Assembly (NCBI GenBank): GCA_011033025.1
Contig: WFMF01000105.1
Coordinates: 310,001-374,000 of the forward strand
Direction of reading: 5' to 3'
Length of the DNA: 64,000 nucleotides
Source of the DNA: Beroe forskalii
Taxonomy: Eukaryota; Ctenophora; Nuda; Beroida; Beroidae
Under the pieces are notes generated by a model. It ran no database searches. It worked only from the letters and a program-made list of their open reading frames with translations, and was not told the DNA's origin. Positions 22,134 through 32,392 of the stretch are shown piece by piece; positions within the stretch are counted from its first letter, which is position 1; the number at the start of each line of letters is the position of its first letter. A program made the position numbers and the translations under genes.

Positions 22134-22580
22134 AACGTGACTGTGCCTGTTAGACGGGCAACGTCCGTCGATGTATCATTGGCGGTTGGAATAGAAGTAA
22201 AACCTTCAAAATAAAAACACCTTTGCCGGCTTACTGAGGTGTCGCCACCTCTGAGATCGTTGTCTGAAATTTCCACAAAACTGCACAATTTGTACGCGTG
22301 TGATACTGATTTAACAGTATATTCACCTACGTACATGGCGCCGCGCGATCGGAAATTTCAGAAGAATTCTCGTTTCTCAAGGTGGCGACACCTGCCTTAG
22401 AAAGGTTTTTACTTGCCTGGAGTTGGCGTCATTTAAATAGTGCTGTCTTCAAATTATTTAATTCATTGCCCAAAACACCAAAAATTTGCTAAAATGAGTT
22501 GAGGTAACATAACAGGATAATGATATCATTGCGAACCATTCTTGAATTAATTTATTATCTGTATCTATCTGATTTTTTTG
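22134..22580. other. Intergenic, nothing recognised
   Basis: Includes an inverted pair AGGTGTCGCCACCTCTGAGA and its near-complement TCTCAAGGTGGCGACACCT (22237-22255 and 22375-22393). No gene seen. Confidence 0.5.
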
Positions 22581-25500
22581 AATTTTTTTTTTTTTTTTAA
22601 AGTAAAATATAAATAAAATATCAATTCAAATTGTTTTCTTCTTTCTTTGTTTTTCTTTTATTGTTTATTATCACTGAAAAGTAGACGACTTTAGTTCTTT
22701 GATGAGATCGAGAGTTATTACCAATGTCTCAAACTGTAACAATTTATGAGCCATTCATAGTCTTGAGCCTGGGGATGAGATTGAATGAAATGTTTGAGAG
22801 GAATGACTTGTAGCCAGTTACCTCCTCCCTCTTGCACCTAACTGAGATAAGGGTGCTCCTCAGCATGGCAAAGGATAGCTGGTTCCTCATGCAGTTCATA
22901 ATATCTGAATATCTTTCTTGGGTCTTATCTGCAAAAGTCTGGCTACTCTCTTGTGAAATGCTTTTGGCTTGCTTGCCCATCCCCCCCATTCGTTACTATA
23001 CCAGTGGTGTAAAACTAGCTTTCTCTACCTGACAGACACGATTCTGATATTCATGGATCTTTTTGTTTCTCATGCAGGTATATAATTCATTAATACTTTT
23101 TTCCTTGTAACTGGGTGCATCAGGATGAAAAACACAGAACATCAAACATTGTTCTTTGAAAAGGGCCCCAGAGTCCTCTGGCTGTAATGTCCAATCTAGC
23201 ATTATCAAGTATTACCACTAACAGAAAAGTCTTCCTCATCTATTGGCATCAATAAAGGCTCTGTAGAAACATCATAACAAACTTGCTTCAGGAACTCTGC
23301 ATTAAGATCTCTGATCTTGTTGTGTCTGAAAATGACAAAACCACCTTTTTGGGTAAATTAAGGTGTGGTTTGTATCATTTTTCTCCACAAACACAGAAAG
23401 AAGGGATGTTTGGTATCTGCCATCCATATCTCAAAGCACAGACTATCTCTGAATTCTTCTTTGTTGAGAACAAATCCAAGAGATTGCACCGGAGAGCTGT
23501 AAGCCATGAACCAGCACCCTTTTCTTGTGCAAAGTTTAGTGCTCTGCTTATGCCCTGTACCTTCTGTCTTTTTCAATATCTCTGCCAATTTTGCATGAAG
23601 CTGTATTTCTTTCTCAGTCTTCAGATTGAAATGACACTGGCAACTTTTCTCTAGCTCATATTGTTCTAGAGACTGCTCTTGCTTCTGTATTATTTCTGAG
23701 AGGCATTTTGTGATTGCTTTGGATGTCTTGTTCCCTCTCAACAACTTCAACTGATTAGCAATTCAATGCCTCCAAGTCTTACTGGAAGACTCAGTATTTC
23801 TCGTTCCACGTCTGAAATCTGTCTGCCAATCTGAGGATGGAAGGAACTGTTCTCTAATACAACTTTCTAGGGGAGTGAAGAGGTTGCAGATGTCTGGAAT
23901 AGTACGCTGAATGAAGGTCCATCTGTGACACACTGATTTTGAATATGCACTAAGAGCCAGTTGTGGCTCTTCTTTAGCAATCTTGGAGAGGATCTCTACA
24001 TCTTTTACCCAATTTGCTACTTTTTCAGTGACATACAAATCTCTGAACTTGGTGGTACCAAGAACTGCACCTAGATGCCTATCTCCATGCAGTGTCAGTT
24101 TGATTCCTGTGCCATCAAAGATTTCTTTTGCCTCCCTCAATAATGATTTATCTTTTATTATAAGGACTGTCTTTGATGGTTTAGGGAAGTATCCATATTT
24201 GGGGCCACTTTTGTTCAGCTCATCCCACCATTTCCTTATTTGAACAAAAGTACCAGTAGCTGTAGAATCATCAGCATACCAAGACTGCTTGCATATATCT
24301 CTATCAATGACCTGAGATAGTCTTTCTGTCAGTGGTTGAATCCCAAGAGCATAGAATGCCATGGCTGCAACATCACCCTGAGTGCACCCTTCTTGTGACA
24401 TAACATAATCTGTCTTGCTATCATCACTGATTATCATCTTAGCTGGCTTGTGATAGGTATTTGCTAAGTACCTGTGAAAGAGTGGACAAATCTGCCTTAT
24501 ATTATGGATTGCCAGAGAACGATTGAGTCTATTAAAAGCATTATCAGCATCTACAAGAAGGGTCCCCTGTGTATGAGTCTCTTCCCAAATTTCTCTAGTG
24601 GCATGAATACTAGCTTCAATACCTGCTTGTAGTCCAGAGCAGGTTTGAAGAGGCCCTGCTGAAGCTTGGATGTCTGATTTTAATAGATCAACAATTACCT
24701 TTCCTATAATACGTCTTAACACTTCACCAATACCAACTGGTCTAACACCAATAATACCATCACTATCACTGCCTTTGTCTAGAGGAACAAGCCTACAGGA
24801 AACAAATTCCTTTAGCAGCTCAGGCTGGACTTCTTGTGTAGCTAAGATTTTTGCTAACTCAGCTATGGCTTCACATAGTTTTTCTGAATGTGTTCCATAC
24901 ACCTTGCTACATAGCACATGCTTCCAACCATCTGCATCAATTTGAGTAGGACCACCTGAGCCCTGAACATCTCTAGCAGCCTTCTGAATAGACTCTACAT
25001 TTATACTTTCAAATACAACATTTTGAGGCTGTGGAGTTGTGATATCTAGTTTTGCTTCTTGAGGTGCCTTCTCTCCAATGGGGTGTTTTTCAGATAGAAC
25101 TGCCTTAACCTTCCTAGACAGAGAGTGGACACCTTTGATACCACCATCATGATCTATGAACTTTGTTGCTGGCCCAACTTTGCCAAGCATCATCAGTCTG
25201 CAGAAAGCCTTTTGGTTAGTTTCTTTTTTCCTTTCTCCTTGTTTCACTAGCCTTGCTTGAATTTCAACATTTTCCTCCATCAATGATTTCACATCACCAT
25301 CACACCATTTGGAAAGTCTAGTAGTGAGATATTTGGCATTATCCTTGGCTTTTGACTTTGCTGATGGCTTCTGGAGCATCAATGGGACAAACACAAATAC
25401 CATTAACATAGCTAAGTCCTTCCACTTGGTGTTATTCACAAACAGATTTATTATCCTAGTGAGTTCTTTGATGAATTCACAGCCTGCTTTCCCTCTGGGA

Positions 25501-25877
25501 AGCAAGAATAGATTCTTCTTCCATTTTACAATCTGATCATAAATGCTTTCAAGAGTGGCCCTGATAACATCCTCTCCTTCCAGATCTCCCCATTTGATAT
25601 TGTTTGCTAATTTCTGAAGACAACAAGTGCATATCCATTCACTTCCTGATACCAATAACTGATTGTAGTCCTGATCAGAGAAGTTCAAACAGTCTGTATG
25701 AGACCAGACATTACATCTATCACAAACAACACCTCTTTCATTTTCATCTACATCAACTCTGCATACTGGGCAATTAGCATCTTCATTTATTTGGATATCA
25801 ATTAACACCCCAGCTTTGGACTTTGATGGACGTCCCTTTTTCCTCTTCCTCACTACTGCATCAGAAACAACACTCAT
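22580..25877 (-). mobile_element. PHD-finger/reverse-transcriptase retroelement, 3' part decayed
   Basis: Minus-strand element. It contains an intact 704-codon frame (25877-23763), then a decayed C-terminal part to about 22750, and ends at a T-run on the + strand (22583-22598), i.e. a poly(A)-like tail on its own strand. Sense motifs in the C-terminal part are split over several frames: LPVRLGGIELL near 23780, ALRYGWQIPNIPSFCVCGEK near 23420, HPDAPSYKEKSI near 23110, YQNRVCQVEKASFTPL near 23030, MRNQLSFAMLRST near 22850. These match, from memory, the C-terminal region of a family of animal reverse transcriptases; the FDV piece preceded by ARLDI near 23170 could be an endonuclease core (inference). 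At least four frameshifts or stops make the copy non-functional. Confidence 0.8.
23763..25877 (-). CDS. PHD-type zinc finger + reverse transcriptase (retroelement ORF)
   Basis: 704 residues. A basic start (KRKKGRPSK) is followed by a PHD-like zinc finger at residues 36-86 with ordered Cys/His (CPVC, CDRC, SHTDC, CTCC). The reverse-transcriptase domain spans about 300-600: SCRLVPLDKGS and GVRPVGIGEVLRRIIGK (fingers), LLVDADNAFNRLNR (first catalytic aspartate region), QEGCTQGDVAAMAFYAL, and the catalytic YADD box at residues 534-537. GDRHLGAVLGT and SPKYGYFPKPSK-like pieces are typical of this family. The frame ends prematurely: a frameshift about 15-20 codons before the stop replaces the conserved RLGG region, which is present in the neighbouring frame. 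Likely copies RNA into DNA at an integration site. No introns. AT-rich codon use. Confidence 0.85.
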   Translation of the reverse strand: MSVVSDAVVRKRKKGRPSKSKAGVLIDIQINEDANCPVCRVDVDENERGVVCDRCNVWSHTDCLNFSDQDYNQLLVSGSEWICTCCLQKLANNIKWGDLEGEDVIRATLESIYDQIVKWKKNLFLLPRGKAGCEFIKELTRIINLFVNNTKWKDLAMLMVFVFVPLMLQKPSAKSKAKDNAKYLTTRLSKWCDGDVKSLMEENVEIQARLVKQGERKKETNQKAFCRLMMLGKVGPATKFIDHDGGIKGVHSLSRKVKAVLSEKHPIGEKAPQEAKLDITTPQPQNVVFESINVESIQKAARDVQGSGGPTQIDADGWKHVLCSKVYGTHSEKLCEAIAELAKILATQEVQPELLKEFVSCRLVPLDKGSDSDGIIGVRPVGIGEVLRRIIGKVIVDLLKSDIQASAGPLQTCSGLQAGIEASIHATREIWEETHTQGTLLVDADNAFNRLNRSLAIHNIRQICPLFHRYLANTYHKPAKMIISDDSKTDYVMSQEGCTQGDVAAMAFYALGIQPLTERLSQVIDRDICKQSWYADDSTATGTFVQIRKWWDELNKSGPKYGYFPKPSKTVLIIKDKSLLREAKEIFDGTGIKLTLHGDRHLGAVLGTTKFRDLYVTEKVANWVKDVEILSKIAKEEPQLALSAYSKSVCHRWTFIQRTIPDICNLFTPLESCIREQFLPSSDWQTDFRRGTRNTESSSKTWRH

Positions 25878-27041
25878 TACATCATATCCCGATGACTTTA
25901 TTTATTTTTTAATAAAATTTCTCCTTTATTAGACAAATTTAATTTTTGAATTAAAGAGAAATCTTTATTCTTTCTTCAAGACATCAATCTGATGAATCCC
26001 AGTCTTAGATGCCTAATGCGAAAGGTAGTCTCTCCCTTAAATATTAATATGAATAATAGAATTGGGTAGCGTTATACCTTCATCATTCTTTTGTGCATGT
26101 TTTTGCGTGTAAGTTGTGGAGATCAATGTGGAGAAAACTTTGAAAACATTGTTTGTTGAACTTCTTCTTTGTAGAACAAATACAGTCATCTTTGTAGTCA
26201 AGTTTGTTGAACTTGATTGCTCATAGCATTGACTGAGGGGGCCCCATAGTGAAACACAAAAATGCAATAATGGATTCAAATCAGATCTACTTTACACTGA
26301 TGGTTTACTGCCAGTTTCGATGATAAAACATTGAAAATGATTATATTATCTCTCGTCTTCAGAAAACTCCATATGGTGAAAAGAACCTTCTTCAAATTTG
26401 ATTGTAATAAGTAGTGTTGTTACTTAAAATTGTCTCCTTCATTTACTCCTTAAAGTGTAATACAACATGCTCTGAAAATGGTATAAAAAGAGTCTATATC
26501 ACGATTTTTATACCCAGACACTGTTTCCATCAATATGCTTCTTTTTTTTATCAATCTTGGCTGTTTTGGAATTTTATGTCATTATTTGAAGTTTTATTAC
26601 CATTTTCACCTCCTGAACTTTAACCAGCTTCACTATTCACTTATAAGCACACAACAGTTAGCTTGGTATACTTTTAACTGAGACCAAATGCAATATCAAT
26701 CCACAAAGCAGACAGAGTTTCAGGATGGTTTTCTTTTTTTGTGTTGTTTCATAGATTTTATTGATTTTTCTTGACATACTTTCAGATTCAGGCCACTTTG
26801 TGATCTATTGATTATATATTTATCCATGAATAATTATATCATTTTTGTTACATGTCTTCATGACTGGGTATTATAGCTAATGCTTTTAAATCTACTGACA
26901 GTTTCGGAATTTAATAATATTCCATCTTTCAGGACTTGAAGTATCAGCATGCTTTTCATAATATATATTATGAGAATATATATCTGTTAGTTTTGCTGGA
27001 AAATTTAGACCAATTCAATTTATCAACTAACTGAGTCAAGC
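25878..27041. other. AT-rich intergenic DNA between RT element and SMC1
   Basis: No gene recognised. The SMC1 promoter should lie here; no TATA box or initiator can be assigned with confidence (AT-rich stretches such as 26960-26980 are ambiguous). A 5' non-coding SMC1 exon is possible. Confidence 0.4.
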
Positions 27042-30000
27042 ATGGGATACCTCCAGCGATTGGAGCTGGAAAACTTCAAATCTTACAAAGGTTACCAAGT
27101 AATTGGACCATTTACAAAGTTTTCTGCCATCATTGGTCCTAATGGTGCTGGTAAAAGTAACCTTATGGATGCTATCAGTTTTGTGTTAGGTGAAAAAACA
27201 TCCAATCTTCGTGTTAGGTCATTGAAGGATTTGATTCATGGTGCAGTTGTTGGGAAAGCAGCTGCTAACAGAGCATATGTCACTGCTGTATATCAAGAGT
27301 CTAATGGTGATGAAATCCATTTTACTAGAACCATAATTGGAAATGGGTCTGAATATAGAATTGATGGTAAAGTATTGAGTCCTGCTGAATATCAAGGAAA
27401 GCTTGAAACTCTTGGTATCTTGATCAAAGCTAAAAATTTTCTTGTCTTCCAGGGAGCAGTTGAATCTATTGCTATGAAAACACCTAAGGAGAGGACTGAT
27501 CTTTTTGAGCAAATAAGTAGATCAGATGAGTTAAGGGAAGAGTATGATAAGCTAAAAGATGAAATGAATAAGGCTACAGAAGACACTAATTTTTCTTTCC
27601 ACAAAAGAAAAGGGATTGCAGCTGAAAAACGAGAAGCTAGGGCTGAAAAAGAGGAAGCTGACAAATTTCAAACACTGTCTAAGGACTTGACCGAAACAAG
27701 GCTTGAATTTCAACTCTTTAAGTTATATCATACTGATAGGAAAATGGATGGACTTAAGGAGGAACTTGCTGCTGTCAATAAACAGCTTCTTTCAGAGAAT
27801 AAAAGGAAAGACAAAGTAGAACAGCAACTCAGAAACAAAAAGGCAGAGATTGCTAGGATTCAGCGTGAACAACAAATTCTTGACAAAAATGTCAAATCTA
27901 AAGAAGTTGAACTTAATTTGAAGCGTCCCAAATATATCAAAACCAAGGAAAAGGTTGTCCATCTACAGAAAAAAGTTGATAACTCAAAGAAGCAGATTAC
28001 CAAAGCTGAAATGGCCCATGAAAATCACCAGATTGTTGTTGCAGATTTGGAGAAGGAACTTTCAGAAGTCCAAGGGATGATAGAGGCTTATGAAGAAGAT
28101 AATCAAGAATCTCAAGAAATTGAATTAGAAGATACACAGATGAATGAATATAATAACCTCAAGGAAAAAGCAAGTCAACAAACAACAGCCTTGCGGCAGA
28201 CTTTGACCAAGATAAAGAGACAACAGCAAAGTGATGAAGAGGCACTTGAACAATCAAAACAAAAGAAGAATGATTTGGATTCTCGTCAAGTTCAATTGAA
28301 TGAGCAAAAGGTTCAGCTTGAAGAAAGAATTGCTAAACTGGAACAGTACATAAATCAAAATAGCCAGACAGTTGATAAACTGAAAGCTGATAAGGATAAG
28401 TTAGCTGCAGAAATCAGAATAGCGAATACAAGGCATTCAGAAATCCAGTCAAGCCTAGAGGGTGTTCAATCAGAGCTGCGAGATGCAAAGGTAGATAAAC
28501 ATGAGAGTGCCAGAAATCAAAGAAAGGCTGAAACACTTGAGAGCATGAAAAGGCTATTTCCTGGTGTTCATGGAAGGTTAATTGACTTGTGTGAACCTGT
28601 TCACAGGAGGTATCAAATAGCAATCACCAAAGTTCTCGGTAAAAATATGGATGCAATTGTAGTGGACACTGAGCAATGTGGAAGAGATTGTATTCAATAC
28701 ATGAAGGAACAAAGATCTGAACCTTCAACATTCATACCATTGGACACTATTCAAGTGAAACCTACTAATGAAAAGCTCAGAAATCTTGGTGGCACAGCCA
28801 AACTTATCATTGATGTCATTAGATATGACCCACCTCAGATCAAGAAGGCTCTGCAATATGCTTGTGGTAACTCATTAGTATGTGATACCATGGAGGAAGC
28901 CCGAAAGCTCTGTTTCAGTGGCAGTGAACGCCACAAAGCTGTTGCTCTTGATGGAACCTTATTTAGCAAATCTGGTATCATCTCTGGAGGTGCTTCTGAC
29001 ATAAAAAGAAAAGCAAAGAGGTGGGATGAAAAAGCTGTTGATGGGCTTAAGAGATCTAGAGATAGATACCTGGAAGAACTCAAAGAGTTAAATGTGACCA
29101 GGAGAAAGGAACCTGAATTGAACAATCTTACCTCTCAGATAAATGGTCTTGAAACCAGGCTCAAATACTCAAAACGTGATAGAGACAGTTCAATTGACCA
29201 AACAATGGCTGAATATAACAAAGAAGCAACTACTATAGAAAATGAATTGGATGACTTGAAGCCTGTTCTTGACAATCTAGAAAAGCAAATAGATGACAGA
29301 TTACAAAAAATAGAGGATTGTCAGGATAAACTCAATGTTGTTGAAGACAAGGTATTCAAAGACTTCTGTAAAAATCTTGGGATCGATAATATTAGGCAGT
29401 ATGAAGAAAAGCAGCTTTCAAAGCAGCAAGAGAAAGCAAAGAAGAGACTCGAATTTGCTAATCATCAATCAAAGCTTCAGTCACAGCTTGACTTTGAAAA
29501 AAGAAGAAATACACAAGGACAAGTTAAGAAATATGAGGATCAACTGGTGGCTGATGAAGCTGCTCTAGCTGAACTAGAAGATGAAGAAAAAGTTCAGCTT
29601 GAATCTATTGATAGAACACAAGTAGCCCTCACAGAAGCCATTGAAGAGAGGGACAACTTCAAAGGACAAAGTGAAGAAACAGAGACTGAATTGAAGGAAA
29701 TCAAGAAAATTCTCAGTGACCACATTAAAGAAATAACAAAAGTCCAAAAACTTGTGAATACACAGGAAGTCAGCCTTGAACAGAAAAAAGTAGAAAGGCA
29801 TGGATTATTGAAATCTTGTAAACTTCAAGATATAAAGCTTCCCCTGCAGCAGGGTAGTATGGAAGATATCCAAAACCCTCAACCATCACAAACTCAAGGA
29901 TCTGAGACAGCAGACTCTGAATCAGTTGGTACATCAGAATATGAAAGTATGTCAAGTCAAGCTGCTGCAAGATTATATGAAAGAGAATCCAGAATCGTTT

Positions 30001-31240
30001 TGGATTACTCAATCTTAAGCCCTGACCTTAAGGAAGTCACTGACTCAAAAGAAATTAAGGATCAGCTTGACTCATATGAGAAAAAGATTGAATCCATGCT
30101 CAATACATTACAGCGTATTACTGCTCCCAACATGAAGGCTGTAGAAAAGTTAGATACAGTCAAGGAGAAACTACAGGTAATTGTTCACTATTTTATTCTA
30201 TTTGACCCAGTGACTCAATACTTCTTTCAAAAATACAATTGATTATATGGAAGGTGAATAGAATGATTATAATGTAGTTTCTTTTTTAGATTTCATATAT
30301 TAAATGTAAAAAAATCCCACCTTTCTGGTAAACATATTCTTTAGCTATAGAGTATTTTAGTAAAAGCTGGTTTTAATGGGTTATTATTCCAAAAGTTACA
30401 TGTTTTTGGATAGATCCTTAGAATATAAGTATTAATTATATTGTTAGCCTATAATTGAAGGGAATTAATAAGTTTCGGATAGATTTCTCTATCACCTTGC
30501 ATTAGGCAAATAAATTTCAATGAACCATGGATCTGATCAATTAGCCACAGATTTAACTATTCAATCGACCAGTATTATTTAATATTTATCTACAACAATA
30601 AATAACTGAATCTTTTAACATCCATGTTCTAATTCAGGAAACAACAAACGAGTTTGAATTTGCCAGGAAGAAAGCAAAGAAAGCAAAGAATGACTTTGAA
30701 GCAATCCAGAAAAAACGGTTTGATAAGTTTATGGATGCATTTGAGCATGTATCTGCTAAGATTGATGAAATTTATAAGCACTTAGCCAATAGCCCAAGTG
30801 CACAAGCCTTCTTGGGACCAGAAAATCCTGAAGAGCCCTATCTTGATGGAATAAGTTACAATTGTGTTGCTCCTGGAAAACGGTTCAGACCTATGGATAA
30901 CCTTTCTGGGGGTGAAAAAACTGTGGCCGCTCTGGCTCTTTTGTTTGCCATTCATAGTTACCAGCCCTCCCCATTCTTTGTTCTTGATGAAATTGATGCA
31001 GCACTGGACAATACAAACATCAACAGAGTAGCAAGGTATATCAGAAAACAGACCGAGGAGGATACCCAGTGCATTATTATTTCTCTGAAGGAGGAGTTCT
31101 ACACAAAAGCAGACTGTCTGGTAGGTATCTATCCTGAGGAAGATAATTGTATTGTCAGTAAAACGCTGTCCCTTGATCTCACTAAGTATGAAGATAACCC
31201 TGCTGGGGATGAAGACGATGATGATGAGGATATCATCTGA
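27042..31240 (+). CDS. SMC1: Cohesin subunit SMC1 (structural maintenance of chromosomes 1)
   Basis: Two coding exons, 27042-30176 and 30638-31240, joined in phase 0: 1245 residues, the usual SMC1 length. N-terminal ATPase half opens [17 protein letters not shown] with Walker A GPNGAGKS at residues 32-39 and the SMC1-typical [15 protein letters not shown]. It is followed by a long coiled coil, a hinge at about 500-660 ([18 protein letters not shown] to GIISGGASD), a second coiled coil, and a C-terminal half with signature LSGGEKT (about 1134-1140) and Walker [13 protein letters not shown]. The tail is acidic. Known role: with SMC3 and RAD21 it forms the cohesin ring that holds sister chromatids and shapes loops. 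All catalytic motifs are intact, so it should be functional. Odd: only one intron, near the 3' end, beside many-exon neighbours, and A/T-rich third positions. Confidence 0.95.
30177..30637 (+). other. Single SMC1 intron
   Basis: Donor CTACAG|GTAATT and acceptor AATTCAG|GAAACA, phase 0, 461 bp, AT-rich. The exon reading frame closes 22 codons into the intron if it is retained. Confidence 0.85.
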
Positions 31241-32392
31241 GGGTCTGTAGTCTGTACTGAGAGAGAAAGGGGGGACACAGAACTGTAATGGCTGTGTTCT
31301 CTGATTCTCTGAACTATTGGTCTTTCTCCCAGTTGTCACTTGACAAATAATGATAACCATAAACAACAATAATGCTTATAATTCAGTAACATGGTCAATG
31401 GTGAAATGTAAACTTGTTACTTCATACTGTTCTTGATAAATTTTTAATTGTTATTTCTTATCATCTTGATGATATAATACTGATTGACGTTTAGATTTTT
31501 TTGCCTTTATTAAGTAAGTTCAAATTGTATCATCTACCATAATGAGGCACTGAAAATAAATACACCAATTATAGAACCAAGCAATTTTATGTGTAACAGT
31601 GTTTGTTCAGTTTTGATTGCGGCGTAATTGACACTAATAGGCTTGAATAGATCAAAAGAGATTTCAAACTTACATGCCTATATTGCTACACTCACTACAG
31701 TTACTGCTATAACAGCTATGTACATGTTATACATTTTAAGCTTTTAAGATGCTTTATGCTAACAATTTATCATTTTAATTGACTGAATATAACAAACTTC
31801 AATAATTTATTCTATCATGTTAATCAATCCCTGTTTTGTAGACTTATGAGTTATGAAGCTGGAACATGTGTGCAAATTTGAGAAGCATGTTGCTAGGAAT
31901 TAATGGACATACGTTGTATCAAAAAGTTGCGTTATTAAGTAGTTCATCCGATTGGTCCAATGGCAATGAGCAAACACATATTTTACTCTTTCATGCCTTG
32001 TTAAATTATGCTAGTTTTATCTACCTATATGATATGTTATTGAATATATGTTATTGAATATTGTATATCATATATGGCCCTATTATTGTCTTGATTAAAT
32101 GCTTCGAAATTGATATTTGATCCTGCAAAACAGATAATTGATATCAATTTGATATAATTAATTTGATCAGTCATCACGCTATTCGAAAAAATGTTTAAAA
32201 ATTTAAATAAGAGATGAAAAATTGCTAATAGATTTCATTACTGCCTTTGTTTGCATATTTCCAATGAATCAATACACGTCTGAGTAGAACCTAGTTTGGA
32301 TGTTCGAATATTTTTAGCTGATACTTGCCAATATAATTAATGCACAATATGTATGATTTTTACTGATTCTTCTCATGTCTTCTGTTAGGGGT
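31241..32392 (+). other. SMC1 3' UTR and spacer to the BAZ1B-like gene
   Basis: Candidate poly(A) signal AATAAA at 31555-31560. The rest is AT-rich with nothing recognised. TTAG just before 32390 may be an acceptor joining a 5' non-coding exon to the BAZ1B-like start exon. Confidence 0.45.

Noticed and set aside
30782-31369. 195-codon reverse frame over the SMC1 C-terminal exon
   Set aside because: Shadow of the strongly supported SMC1 exon on the + strand.
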